A stretch of 64,000 nucleotides of DNA. Source: Arenibacter palladensis (GTDB taxonomy: Bacteria > Bacteroidota > Bacteroidia > Flavobacteriales > Flavobacteriaceae). The stretch covers positions 623,795 through 687,794 of the forward strand of contig NZ_FQUX01000002.1 of assembly GCF_900129275.1 (NCBI RefSeq), given 5' to 3'. A model generated the notes under the pieces. It searched no databases, was not told where the DNA came from, and worked only from the letters and a program-made list of their open reading frames with translations. Positions 45,015 through 54,253 of this stretch are shown piece by piece. The stretch's first letter is position 1; the number at the start of each line of letters is the position of its first letter. The translations under genes were made by a program, and so were the position numbers.

Positions 45015-45842
45015 CTATAATGATTCAGCATCCAAAAGGGCAAAAAACTTATCCAAATTTGGAATAATAACAATTCTAGTACGTCTGTTAATGGCCATAT
45101 TCTCCTTGCTATTGTTTTCAACCAAAGGCATATAGCTGCTTCTACCTGCAGCGATCAAATTAGCAGGATCAACATTGTATTTGTTCTGTAAAAGTCTAAC
45201 AATAGACGTTGCTCTTTTCACACTAAGATCCCAGTTGTCCTGGAACATTTCGGTGCTAATGGTTCTTGAATCGGTATGTCCTTCCACCATAACTTCCATA
45301 CTAGGCTCGGAATTGATAACCTCGGCCAATTTGGCCAATATAGTGTTGGCTTTGTTACTTACCCTGTAACTCCCGGAATTAAATAATAATTTATCTGAAA
45401 TATTGATCATCACAACTGTTTTGTTGATATCAACAATAACATCATCGTCCTCATCAGAAATGGATTTCTTCAAATTGTAGGAAATAGCAAGGTTCATGGA
45501 ATCTTCCAAGGTTTGAGCCTTGGCCAATTCACTAGGATCTATTTTTGCCAAAGTAGCCCTCATTTTTTTCTTGGTGTTGTTGCTCATTACGGCAACATCA
45601 TCAATAGAAGAATATTGGGAATCATTAATTTCCTGAAGAGAATTTATTTTTTCATTGTATTCTGCAACTCTTGCCTCAATTTTAGAGACTTTGGATTCCA
45701 ATTCCTCTTTCTCCACTTGGGTTTTTGTCAACATACTTTTGGTATTGGACAAATCCCCTTCAAGGGCTACATATTTTTTCTTAGATACACAGGAGGCTAA
45801 AACTACCATTCCCATCAAACCAACTAACGTTACTTTTTTCAT
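45015..45842 (-). CDS. OmpA-family lipoprotein with coiled coil
   Basis: The 275-residue protein has a lipoprotein signal (LVGLMGMVVLASC), a coiled-coil central part (KSMLTKTQVEKEELESKVSKIEARVAEYNEKI shortened here to its pattern of heptads) and a C-terminal OmpA-like domain: VEGHTDSRTI, then NWDLSVKRATSIVRLLQ and IAAGRSSY and NRRTRIVI. The OmpA domain binds diaminopimelate-containing peptidoglycan, so it likely links the outer membrane to the cell wall. Confidence 0.9.
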   Translation of the reverse strand: MKKVTLVGLMGMVVLASCVSKKKYVALEGDLSNTKSMLTKTQVEKEELESKVSKIEARVAEYNEKINSLQEINDSQYSSIDDVAVMSNNTKKKMRATLAKIDPSELAKAQTLEDSMNLAISYNLKKSISDEDDDVIVDINKTVVMINISDKLLFNSGSYRVSNKANTILAKLAEVINSEPSMEVMVEGHTDSRTISTEMFQDNWDLSVKRATSIVRLLQNKYNVDPANLIAAGRSSYMPLVENNSKENMAINRRTRIVIIPNLDKFFALLDAESL

Positions 45843-45941
45843 TTCTTTATTGTTAAAAATTTACAAATAGTTTTCTGTAAGGTTATACGGTCATTTAGCA
45901 GAAAAAGACGTTTCGCCCTGAATAAATTTTAACAAAAAAAA

Positions 45942-45967
45942 AGAGCATCAAATTAATTTGATGCTCT
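45942..45967 (-). terminator. Terminator of the vWA lipoprotein gene
   Basis: AGAGCATCAAATT and its inverse form a 26-bp perfect palindrome at 45942-45967. A nine-base A run just before it on the + strand is the T tract for the minus strand. It lies behind the stop codon at 45999. Confidence 0.82.
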
Positions 45968-45998
45968 AATTATATGATTTAAAGAGGTTTAACCCAGA

Positions 45999-47096
45999 TT
46001 ATTCACAACCTCCCGTAAACCCTTTTGCGTTAAATTTAGTTTGTACAGCTCCTTGTCTATTCCCTTCCTTCACTTGAATTGCAAGATTGTTTTCACCGCT
46101 TCCATCACGTTTTGGACTACAGTATTCAAAAAGGTAAAAACTATTGGCCTGTTCCGAAACCCTGAAGGAAATATCGTTAAATGTTGTTTCCAACTGCTCC
46201 TTATTCCCGGCAAACACACTAAATGTCTTTCCAATTTTCCCCAAAACATCAGTGTCAATTTCAGCTCCCAACCCTATACTGAAGAAGGCAATGTTCTTAT
46301 TGGCATTGTCCACTTTTTTCAAGGCAGCTGTTTGGGTATAACGCGAAGCCTGGTCGGTGCCATCGGTAAAAATAACCACCGAAGCAGCGCCAATACGGTC
46401 ATTGGTAGTACTTGCTGCCAATAACTTTTCTGCCTTGTCCGTAGCTTTGATCACCGCACCGTATAAATCGGTGGAAGGGTCACTGCTAATATTGGCATTA
46501 ATTCCATTAATAGAAGTTAAAAGTTCCTGTTTTACATGGGTCAATTCGTTGAGCACATGCAACTTATCCTCCCCATCAAACCAATAAATGGCCATCTTAA
46601 AGGATTCAGTATCGGACGCCGGCATAACATTGTTCACGAAACTTGCGGAAGCCGTTTTTAATTCTTCCATACTACTGCTCAAAACACTGTTACTTAAATC
46701 CAATACCAGAATAGTATTGTTATTAAAAATTTGTGAATTGGGAGAAATCCTGGCAAAAGATTCCGTAGTAGAAATGGTACTGAAACATTCGTCATTTCTA
46801 CCTTGCTCATAAATGGTAAACTGGTTTGCCGTCAATCCAGGGACCGGATCTCCGTCCGTATCGGACACCTTAAAAAATATGGATACCTTTCCCGGTAGGG
46901 TGGTATATTGATCTTGTATGGACAATACCAATTCTCCATCGCCTAAATTTAGACAGTCGTCCACAGGTTTACCAAGACCCAGGTCGCCACCACCATTTAC
47001 GCCGAATTCCACATCATCATCCGCATTTCCACAGGATACAAATAAGGCTAAACTGAAACAGATAGCCGCCAACTTAATATATAATTTCATTTTCAT
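45999..47096 (-). CDS. vWA-domain lipoprotein
   Basis: The 365-residue protein has a lipoprotein signal (ICFSLALFVSCGN) and a Gly/Asp-rich linker. A vWA domain with intact MIDAS DLSNS occupies about residues 130-310, with VIFTDGTDQ and ISFRVSEQANSFYLFEYC. Cysteines in DECFST, EYCSPK and GGCE may form disulfides. It resembles surface vWA proteins that bind other proteins; its ligand is unknown. About 337 bp separate its start from the next gene. Confidence 0.83.
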   Translation of the reverse strand: MKMKLYIKLAAICFSLALFVSCGNADDDVEFGVNGGGDLGLGKPVDDCLNLGDGELVLSIQDQYTTLPGKVSIFFKVSDTDGDPVPGLTANQFTIYEQGRNDECFSTISTTESFARISPNSQIFNNNTILVLDLSNSVLSSSMEELKTASASFVNNVMPASDTESFKMAIYWFDGEDKLHVLNELTHVKQELLTSINGINANISSDPSTDLYGAVIKATDKAEKLLAASTTNDRIGAASVVIFTDGTDQASRYTQTAALKKVDNANKNIAFFSIGLGAEIDTDVLGKIGKTFSVFAGNKEQLETTFNDISFRVSEQANSFYLFEYCSPKRDGSGENNLAIQVKEGNRQGAVQTKFNAKGFTGGCE

Positions 47097-47244
47097 AATT
47101 TTTAACGTTCACCTAGCAGAACGTTCAAAACTATTTAAAATTATAATTCAATTCAAAATAGGTGTTAATATTTGTTAAAGACTTTATTCACATTTTAAAG
47201 CGGCCCATTTAAAAGGTGTTCCAGAATATAAATAAGATGATTTT

Positions 47245-47265
47245 TTGTTGGGGCTATCCCAACAA
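47245..47265. other. Perfect small hairpin in the 47097-47433 gap
   Basis: TTGTTGGG (47245-47252) and CCCAACAA (47258-47265) form an eight-pair stem with a five-base loop. There is no T tract in either direction, so it is not a terminator. The rest of the gap holds no gene. Confidence 0.35.
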
Positions 47266-47433
47266 ATACATGGTCGTGTTCATTTAGGAAACTGCAGTCC
47301 TATATATAAACCCATATTGCCGTACCTCTAAAAAACCAAAGGAAAAAAAATGAAAACTTGGGCTCACTTGCCCGACCAATGCCAAATTTTTGTATTTTAC
47401 ATATCCCTTCGGAAGTTAATGCTTGGGTTTGTT

Positions 47434-48144
47434 ATGAATATACACTACTGTGCAGATTATGAGGGCATGAGCCAAATGGCTTTTGATTCCCTTTTGTCCA
47501 ATTTAAAAGCAGAACCAAAGCAATTGATCTGTACCGCTACAGGCTATTCGCCCACTAGGCTTTATGAAAAATTGGTGGAATCGAACAAAAGCGACCCAAA
47601 GATCTTTAAGGAAATAAAAATTATAAAACTGGATGAATGGGGTGGAACCAATGGACATTATACCAGTACCAATGATTATTATCTTGAAGAGAAACTTTTG
47701 GAACCCTTGCAAATTCCAAGAAGTAATTATTTAGCATTCGATAGTAGCCCAACTGATGCAAAAAAGGAATGCTACCGTATGGAAAACGAAATTCAGGAGC
47801 ACGGTCCAATAGATATCTGTATCCTAGGTCTGGGAAAAAATGGGCATTTAGGATTTAACGAACCTTCAAAAACGCTGATTCCTGATTGTCATATTGCCAA
47901 TTTAAGCGAGTCTTCCTTAAAGCATCCCATGGCCAATAAAATGCAGACCAGACCCACTTATGGCCTTACCTTGGGCATGGCCAACATTCTAAAATCAAAA
48001 AAAATTATTCTGTTGGTAACCGGACCTAGCAAGAAAAAAGCCATAAAAAAATTGTTGGGCCGGGAAATAACTACCTTCCTACCAGCTTCCTTTTTATGGT
48101 TGCATCCCAATGTAGAATGCTTTTTGGATAAAAGTTCCCTTTAG
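47434..48144 (+). CDS. Glucosamine/galactosamine-6-phosphate deaminase-like protein
   Basis: With start at 47434 the protein has 236 residues of the NagB fold: CTATGYSPTRLYEKL (phosphate loop), KLDEWGG, GLGKNGHLGFNEP (catalytic loop) and TLGMANILKSKKI. NagB converts glucosamine 6-phosphate to fructose 6-phosphate and ammonia; the family also contains galactosamine-6-phosphate isomerases, which this variant may be. The in-frame ATG at 47350 adds a segment without family similarity. It is alone on its strand. Confidence 0.82.
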   Translation: MNIHYCADYEGMSQMAFDSLLSNLKAEPKQLICTATGYSPTRLYEKLVESNKSDPKIFKEIKIIKLDEWGGTNGHYTSTNDYYLEEKLLEPLQIPRSNYLAFDSSPTDAKKECYRMENEIQEHGPIDICILGLGKNGHLGFNEPSKTLIPDCHIANLSESSLKHPMANKMQTRPTYGLTLGMANILKSKKIILLVTGPSKKKAIKKLLGREITTFLPASFLWLHPNVECFLDKSSL

Positions 48145-48265
48145 ATTTAGTGGATACTCCTAATCCCAATTTTTATTAAAATATATGTATTGAAAGATAT
48201 TATAAATGGTTCTTATTGTAGAAAAGCACCCCTTAACAAACTGTTAAAATGACATATGCTTTCCG

Positions 48266-48273
48266 TAAATTTG
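48266..48273 (+). promoter_or_regulatory. Promoter -7 element for the molybdenum operon
   Basis: TAAATTTG matches TAnnTTTG and ends 44 bp before the first gene of the molybdenum enzyme cluster. A -33 TTTG is not clear. Confidence 0.5.
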
Positions 48274-48317
48274 GTAACTTGTAGAGTATTATTTTTATCA
48301 ACTTAAAAACATCAACT

Positions 48318-48779
48318 ATGCCAAAATACGAAATCAATATAAATGGAGTTTCCAAAAGTGTAGATGTTGCGGAAGACACCCCGTTATTATGGGTACTACG
48401 TGATCATTTGGACCTGGTAGGAACTAAGTATGGCTGTGGTATTGCCCAGTGTGGGGCATGCACCGTTCATTTGGACGCCAAAGCGGTAAGAAGTTGTTCT
48501 TTGCCCATTGCTTCCTTAGCGGGACAGAAAATTACCACAATTGAAGGACTTTCTGAAAAAGGTGACCACCCAGTTCAGTTAGCCTGGAAGGAAGTAGATG
48601 TTCCCCAATGCGGTTATTGTCAGGCTGGTCAAATCATGACAGCCTCTGCCTTCTTGGACAAGAATCCAAATCCAACGTCGGACGAAATTAAAACGGCTAT
48701 GCACGGCAACATTTGTAGATGTGCTGCCTACACTAGAATTCATAAGGCCGTAGAAATTGCCGCTACCAAAATAGGTTAG
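48318..48779 (+). CDS. 2Fe-2S subunit of a molybdenum hydroxylase (IorA-like)
   Basis: The 153-residue protein has a plant-ferredoxin domain with CGIAQCGACTVHL and a later Cys, and a second helical domain with CGYCQAGQIM and GNICRCAAYTRI. This arrangement is that of the small subunit of isoquinoline 1-oxidoreductase and related xanthine-oxidase family enzymes. It passes electrons from the molybdenum subunit. It lies 89 bp upstream of the large subunit gene, and no FAD subunit is visible, as expected for the two-subunit type. Confidence 0.93.
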   Translation: MPKYEININGVSKSVDVAEDTPLLWVLRDHLDLVGTKYGCGIAQCGACTVHLDAKAVRSCSLPIASLAGQKITTIEGLSEKGDHPVQLAWKEVDVPQCGYCQAGQIMTASAFLDKNPNPTSDEIKTAMHGNICRCAAYTRIHKAVEIAATKIG

Positions 48780-48868
48780 GCTATTCCTTTCCGGAATAGA
48801 GGCTACTTATTCGCTTACCTCAAAAAATTAAATCCTCGGACTATGGAGGACTAAAAACTAAAAAAATT

Positions 48869-51097
48869 ATGTCGACATCATCAATAACATTCAACAGACG
48901 GGCCTTCATTAGGACATCATCCTTAGCTAGCGGTGGACTACTTATAGGCTTTAATCTCTTTACGGCCTGTAAACCGAAGGTGCAACCTCCTGTAGATATT
49001 TCCCAGTTAAATTTTAATGATTTCAATGCCTTTATTAAAATTGCCGATAATGGCGCGGTAACCATTTTCTCTCCCAATCCAGAAATAGGGCAGGGTGTTA
49101 AAACAGCCATGCCCATGTTGATTGCTGAAGAATTGGACGTAGCATGGAAGAATGTTTATGTGCAGCAGGGAATTTTGGATACCGAGAATTATACCAGACA
49201 GCTTGCCGGAGGGAGTCAGTCCATCCGACTGGGATGGGAGCCTTTGCGTCAGACAGGGGCTACGGCCCGACAAATGTTGGTAAATGCCGCTGCTGCCAAA
49301 TGGGGTGTAGATCCTTCGGAATGCACTACCTCGGAAGGGGTAATCACCAATGCCAAAGGGGAGACTTTGGGCTATGGTGATGTAGTTAGGGAAGCAGCCG
49401 CCTTGGAGGTTCCGGAAAACGTAACACTTAAGGAGCCCAAGGATTTTAAAGTGATCGGGACCGATGCCCCCAATGTGGATATTGATAAAATAATTACAGG
49501 AAAACCACTTTTTGGTTTGGACTATAAGGTAGAGGGAATGGTTTATGCCAGTGTTTTGCGCCCTCCCGCCTTTGGAAAAATATTGGATTCCTATGATGAT
49601 GCCAAAGCCAAGGCCATGCCCGGGGTTTTGGATATAATCAGAATAGGGGAGAAGGCCAAGGAACTTGCCAAGGAAGGCGTGGGCAACTGGACCGTGGCTA
49701 TGGGCAAAAGTGACAAAGTAGTGGTCATCGCCAAAACAACCTGGGAAGCCATGAAAGCAAAAGAAGCCATTACCGCTACTTGGGTAGATGACAGCTCAAT
49801 GGAAAGTACGGAATTTCAGGATAAGCAATTACTAGGTCTGTTGGACGGCAAGGAGTTCAAGACCCTTAGAAAGGATGGGGATATTGATAAAGCATTTTCC
49901 CAGGCCGATAAAATATTGGAGCGCACCTATGAATCTCCCTTCCTGCCACACAACTGCATGGAACCTATGAATTTTTTCGCCAACATTACCGATGAAAAGA
50001 TACATTTGGTTGGACCTGTGCAGACACCCGAATTTGCTGCCACTGCGGTGGCCGGTATGTTGGGCAGGGATGTAAAGGATGTTCATTTGGAAATGACACG
50101 TATGGGTGGAGGTTTTGGAAGGCGATTATACGGGGATTTTGTATATGAAGTTGCGGAAATTGCCGATGCTATTAAAAAACCGGTGAAATTGGTATTTTCC
50201 CGTGAAGATGACATGACTGCGGGCACCTATCGCCCAGCAATAAAATACAGAATTAAGGCGGCCATAAAGGATGGCCAGGTAACCGCTTACCATTTAAAGG
50301 AGGCAGCCATAGGTGGAAACATGTATGGATTAATACCTAATTTCTTCCCGGCCGGGGCCATTGAAAACTATCAGGTGGATGTGGCCAACTATCAAAGCAA
50401 TATTACCACTGGGGCTTGGAGAGCACCTTATACCAATTTCTTAGCTTTTGCCGAACAAAGTTTCTTTGATGAACTGGCAGAGACCATGGAAGTGGATCGC
50501 ATTAAGTTACGTATGGATTTATTGGAAAAGGTAAAAGGCACTACGGATGAGCGTATCCAATATTCCCCAGAACGCATGCAGAATGTTATTAAAGTGGCCG
50601 TGGACAAATCCGGTTGGGGCAAAAAACCGGAGGGGGTATTCCAAGGCTTTGCAGCCTATTATTGCCACAATTCGCATGTTGCGGAAGTGGCCGATGTTGA
50701 GGTTGAACATGGAATACCAGTCGTAAAAAAAGTTACCTGTGTGGTAGATTGTGGAATTGTAGTAAACCCTTTGGGTGCCATAAACCAAATAGAAGGTGGA
50801 GTTATAGATGGGGTAGGCCATGCCATGTACGGAGATCTAACCTTTATGGAGGGACAACCCCAATCGCAGAATTACGACAAATACAGACTGATAAGGATGG
50901 GGGAGATTCCAGTGGTGGAATCCCATCTTATACAAAATGATCTTGCACCAACAGGATTGGGAGAGCCAACACTGCCACCGGCAGGAGCAGCAGTGGCCAA
51001 TGCCTTAAAAGCCGCTACGGGAAATAGATTTACCCAACAGCCCTTTTCAAAATTCCCGGAATTGATGCAAGTCCCGACTAAACCTATAATTGGATAA
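48869..51097 (+). CDS. Molybdopterin-binding large subunit (IorB-like)
   Basis: The 742-residue protein opens with a twin-arginine signal plus lipobox (NRRAFIRTSS, FTAC), so it is exported folded with cofactor. Three repeats of the molybdenum domain follow, with GQGVKTAMPMLIAEELD, RPPAFGKILD, GGGFGRRLYGDF, and near the C-terminus GLGEPTLPPAGAA carrying the catalytic Glu of this family. Substrate could be an aldehyde or N-heterocycle. The 3-bp gap to moaD ties it to the cofactor genes. Confidence 0.93.
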   Translation: MSTSSITFNRRAFIRTSSLASGGLLIGFNLFTACKPKVQPPVDISQLNFNDFNAFIKIADNGAVTIFSPNPEIGQGVKTAMPMLIAEELDVAWKNVYVQQGILDTENYTRQLAGGSQSIRLGWEPLRQTGATARQMLVNAAAAKWGVDPSECTTSEGVITNAKGETLGYGDVVREAAALEVPENVTLKEPKDFKVIGTDAPNVDIDKIITGKPLFGLDYKVEGMVYASVLRPPAFGKILDSYDDAKAKAMPGVLDIIRIGEKAKELAKEGVGNWTVAMGKSDKVVVIAKTTWEAMKAKEAITATWVDDSSMESTEFQDKQLLGLLDGKEFKTLRKDGDIDKAFSQADKILERTYESPFLPHNCMEPMNFFANITDEKIHLVGPVQTPEFAATAVAGMLGRDVKDVHLEMTRMGGGFGRRLYGDFVYEVAEIADAIKKPVKLVFSREDDMTAGTYRPAIKYRIKAAIKDGQVTAYHLKEAAIGGNMYGLIPNFFPAGAIENYQVDVANYQSNITTGAWRAPYTNFLAFAEQSFFDELAETMEVDRIKLRMDLLEKVKGTTDERIQYSPERMQNVIKVAVDKSGWGKKPEGVFQGFAAYYCHNSHVAEVADVEVEHGIPVVKKVTCVVDCGIVVNPLGAINQIEGGVIDGVGHAMYGDLTFMEGQPQSQNYDKYRLIRMGEIPVVESHLIQNDLAPTGLGEPTLPPAGAAVANALKAATGNRFTQQPFSKFPELMQVPTKPIIG

Positions 51098-51099
51098 GA

Positions 51100-51354
51100 A
51101 TGACGATATTACTTTTTGGTGTTACAAAGGACATTATAGGTAGCTCAACCTTGTCCATGCCCAGCTCCAGTGAATTTGGATCGAAAAGATCCAAGACCGT
51201 TAAGGAGCTTAAGGAATACTTGGGTAAAATGTACCCTGAACTGAAAAAATTATCCTCTTTGGCCGTCGCTGTGAATAATTCTTATGCAAATGATGACACC
51301 ATAATCGATAATTTTGATGAAATTGCACTAATTCCACCTGTAAGCGGGGGATAA
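51100..51354 (+). CDS. moaD: Molybdopterin synthase sulfur carrier subunit
   Basis: The 84-residue ubiquitin-like protein starts ILLFGVTKDIIG and ends DEIALIPPVSGG with the C-terminal Gly-Gly that is adenylated by MoeB and carries the sulfur for dithiolene formation. It is slightly longer than the usual 80 residues. The partner MoaE is not in the window. Confidence 0.9.
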   Translation: MTILLFGVTKDIIGSSTLSMPSSSEFGSKRSKTVKELKEYLGKMYPELKKLSSLAVAVNNSYANDDTIIDNFDEIALIPPVSGG

Positions 51355-51360
51355 ATCAAT

Positions 51361-51420
51361 TACCTCAAGGGCTTGCCTAAAAGGAATGGGCAAACGTAGG
51401 AGCATTCAAAGCTTACATAG
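51361..51420 (+). repeat. Diverged GC-rich element in moaD-moaA gap
   Basis: CAAGGGCTTGCC, then GGAATGGGCAAACGTAGGAGCATTCAAAGC shows the same order of blocks as 11412-11460 (GGAACGGGCAAG, CGTGGAGGATTCAAATCC). It may be a decayed copy of the same interspersed element. Confidence 0.35.
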
Positions 51421-51440
51421 TGAGAAAAAAAAGAGGAAAA

Positions 51441-52424
51441 ATGCTGATAGACAATCACAATAGGAAAATTAATTATCTGCGCCTGGCGGTTACCGATCGT
51501 TGTAATCTGCGCTGCAACTATTGTATGCCTTCGGAAGGGATAAATTTTGCAGAAAAAGACTCCCTTTTTACCATAGAGGAACTCTGTAAACTAAGTGAAA
51601 TCATGGTAGGGCAGGGCATAGACAAAATAAGAATTACAGGTGGAGAACCATTTGTTAGGAAAGATCTAATGGTATTATTGCGCAAACTGTCGTCTTTAAA
51701 AGGTTTGAACGATATTTCCATTACCACCAATGCCACTTTGATAGGACCCTATATTCAAGAATTAAAAACCTTGGGTATCAAAAACATCAATGTTAGTTTG
51801 GATGCCATTGACAAGAATACTTTTGAACGGATAACGAGACGCAATCAATATGATACCGTATATAACAATCTAATCCGTTTGATAGCGGAAGGATTCAACG
51901 TCCGTATCAATTTTATAGCTCTCGAAAATCAGAATACCCAGGATATAATACCCATTCTCGAAGTGATGAAACATTACCCGGTTTCGGTGCGGTTTTTGGA
52001 AGAAATGCCATTCAATGGTGGTTCCAAGTCCTTTAACACCATTACTTGGGACTATAAAAAAATACTGGACCACATTCAATCGGAATATCCAGAAATTACA
52101 AAACTGGAATCGCCTAAAACTTCGACCTCCATTAATTACAAGATTAAAGGACACAGGGGCACTTTTGGGCTTATACCCTCCTTTACCAGAACTTTCTGTG
52201 GGAGTTGTAATCGACTAAGAATATCGGCCACGGGCGATGTAATAACCTGCCTGTACGGCAAACCCAGAATGAATTTAAGGGAAGTGATGAGAGGGGACAA
52301 TGTGGAATCTGAAATTAAAGGGCATATCCTTAAGGCTATTGGCAGCCGATCCAAAACTGGTTTTGAGGAACAGGAAAAATATGATGGAATCTTTGAAAAT
52401 TCAATGACCTCCATAGGAGGATAA
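51441..52424 (+). CDS. moaA: GTP 3',8-cyclase
   Basis: MoaA is a radical SAM enzyme that makes the first pterin intermediate from GTP. It has the N-terminal cluster motif CNLRCNYC, RITGGEPFVRKDL, and a C-terminal second cluster motif CGSCNRLRISATGDVITCLYG. It normally works with MoaC. ATG 51441 (MLIDNHNRKINYLR) is preferred over GTG 51420 because family N-termini begin here. Confidence 0.95.
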   Translation: MLIDNHNRKINYLRLAVTDRCNLRCNYCMPSEGINFAEKDSLFTIEELCKLSEIMVGQGIDKIRITGGEPFVRKDLMVLLRKLSSLKGLNDISITTNATLIGPYIQELKTLGIKNINVSLDAIDKNTFERITRRNQYDTVYNNLIRLIAEGFNVRINFIALENQNTQDIIPILEVMKHYPVSVRFLEEMPFNGGSKSFNTITWDYKKILDHIQSEYPEITKLESPKTSTSINYKIKGHRGTFGLIPSFTRTFCGSCNRLRISATGDVITCLYGKPRMNLREVMRGDNVESEIKGHILKAIGSRSKTGFEEQEKYDGIFENSMTSIGG

Positions 52425-52490
52425 TTCCCCATATCCACTACTAGGAACAAACGTGTTCTTGGTGTGGAAAATAAAAAATATCTACAAATA

Positions 52491-53090
52491 ATGAGCTCCA
52501 CAAAAATATATGGTCTAGTACTTACCGGTGGAAAAAGTACCAGAATGGGAACCGATAAGGGGTTGATAGAATACCATGGCATTGCACAACGCGAATATTT
52601 ATATCAACTTCTGCAGAGGGTGTGCGACAACACCTATATGAGCATCCGGGAAGAACAGGCTTCGGAATTCTCTGCAAATCACAATCTTATTGTTGATCAA
52701 AACAAATTTAAAGGTCCCTACAACGGACTATTAAGTGCCCACAATTTTAATCCAAACGTGGCTTGGTTGGTTTTGGCCTGTGATCTGCCTTTAATGGATG
52801 AGGATGCCCTTGAACAATTGATCAACCTACGGAATCCAAGCAAAATGGCCACTGCCTTTGCCACTAGGGAAAGTGGATTGCCAGAGCCCCTTTGTGCCAT
52901 ATGGGAACCCGCAGGATTAAAAAAATCATTGGATTATCTGGAAAACGGGCCCGGTACCTGTCCACGGAAATTCTTGATCAATGAGGATATTAAATTGGTG
53001 TTTCCCGAGAACGAAGAAGTATTGTGGAACGCCAACTTTAAGGAAGATTATGAAAAGGTATTGCTAAAGTTATCCCCCAATGAACAATAA
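52491..53090 (+). CDS. mobA: Molybdenum cofactor guanylyltransferase
   Basis: The 199-residue protein has LTGGKSTRMGTDKG, the nucleotide loop of MobA and related transferases, and LACDLPLMDEDAL. MobA attaches GMP to Mo-molybdopterin. Xanthine-oxidase family enzymes often use cytosine or unmodified cofactor, so the target is open. ATG 52491 is used rather than the GTG at 52464. Confidence 0.88.
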   Translation: MSSTKIYGLVLTGGKSTRMGTDKGLIEYHGIAQREYLYQLLQRVCDNTYMSIREEQASEFSANHNLIVDQNKFKGPYNGLLSAHNFNPNVAWLVLACDLPLMDEDALEQLINLRNPSKMATAFATRESGLPEPLCAIWEPAGLKKSLDYLENGPGTCPRKFLINEDIKLVFPENEEVLWNANFKEDYEKVLLKLSPNEQ

Positions 53091-53134
53091 TTGAACGATT
53101 AATGGCGGCGTAAAAATAGAATTGTTATTTGCAG

Positions 53135-54211
53135 ATGGACTTCAATAGATATCAAAGACAGACCGTTTTAAGGGATTTTGGACCAAAAGCCCAACAAAAA
53201 CTAAAAGACGCCAGTATTTTAGTAGTTGGTGCAGGGGGATTGGGAATTCCCGCACTTTTATATCTGAATGCCATGGGAGTTGGAACGATTGGTATAGTTG
53301 AGCAGGATATTATTGAAATAACCAACCTTCAACGTCAGGTATTGTATACGGAAGAAGATCTTGGAAGACCGAAAATTGAGGTGGTACTGGAACGATTGAA
53401 ACTACAAAATTCGAGCACGAACTTTAAGACATTTGATACCTTTCTTACCCAGCACAACGCCTTGGAAATCATTTCTGAGTTTGATGTAGTGATAGATGGA
53501 TCCGATAATTTCCCAACGCGATATTTGATCAACGATGCCTGCGTAATCCTAAAAAAACCATTTGTTTCGGGTGCCATTCAGGGCTTTGAAGGCCAACTAA
53601 GTGTGTTTAATTATCAAGGTGGTCCTACCTATAGATGTTTATTTCCCAACATGCCTAGCCAGGAAGAAATTCCGAATTGCAACGAAAATGGGGTATTGGG
53701 GATAATTCCAGGTATCATAGGAAATCTTCAGGCATTGGAAGCCGTAAAAGCAATTGCAGAAATAGGGGAAGTGATGAGTGGTAAATTATTGTTGTTCAAT
53801 GGGTTACACCATTCTTATCAAACTATTAATTTCAGTCTCCAACCGAAAAATACAGCCATAAAAAAGCTACTAAGATCCTATGGGACAGAGGTTTGTGAAA
53901 TCCGCCACAACATCAGTATAGAGGAATTTGAAAAAAAATTGAAAAGTCAAGAGCATATTCAAATAATCGATGTTAGGACGGCAGAGGAATTTGAAAATTT
54001 TTCTTTGCCCCAAGTGAAAGGTCTTAATATTCCCTTAAATGAATTAAAGGGACGTATAGATGAACTGGACTCCCAAAGTCCCATTTATCTTCTCTGCCAA
54101 TCAGGAAAAAGAAGTGATATGGCCGTAAGAATGTTGCAGGAATTAAACCCTGAGCTGGAACTTTATAATATAGTTGGGGGAGTGGATAGATTCCTTGCCC
54201 TTCACAATTAA
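53135..54211 (+). CDS. moeB: MoeB/ThiF-type activating enzyme with rhodanese domain
   Basis: The N-terminal 240 residues form an E1-like adenylating domain (VVGAGGLGIPALLYLNAMG, EQDIIEITNLQRQVL, IDGSDNFPTRYLI), and the C-terminal 100 a rhodanese (LLCQSGKRSD, active-site Cys). This pair adenylates the MoaD Gly-Gly and delivers sulfur. The zinc CxxC pairs of E. coli MoeB are not obvious. It is next to mobA. ATG 53135 is used; TTG 53129 is possible. Confidence 0.9.
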   Translation: MDFNRYQRQTVLRDFGPKAQQKLKDASILVVGAGGLGIPALLYLNAMGVGTIGIVEQDIIEITNLQRQVLYTEEDLGRPKIEVVLERLKLQNSSTNFKTFDTFLTQHNALEIISEFDVVIDGSDNFPTRYLINDACVILKKPFVSGAIQGFEGQLSVFNYQGGPTYRCLFPNMPSQEEIPNCNENGVLGIIPGIIGNLQALEAVKAIAEIGEVMSGKLLLFNGLHHSYQTINFSLQPKNTAIKKLLRSYGTEVCEIRHNISIEEFEKKLKSQEHIQIIDVRTAEEFENFSLPQVKGLNIPLNELKGRIDELDSQSPIYLLCQSGKRSDMAVRMLQELNPELELYNIVGGVDRFLALHN

Positions 54212-54253
54212 ACCAATTTTTTTCTATTAGGAATACCTACAACAAATAACGAT

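Noticed and set aside
47245..47265. Intrinsic terminator
   Set aside because: Stem is good but no T tract follows in either direction.
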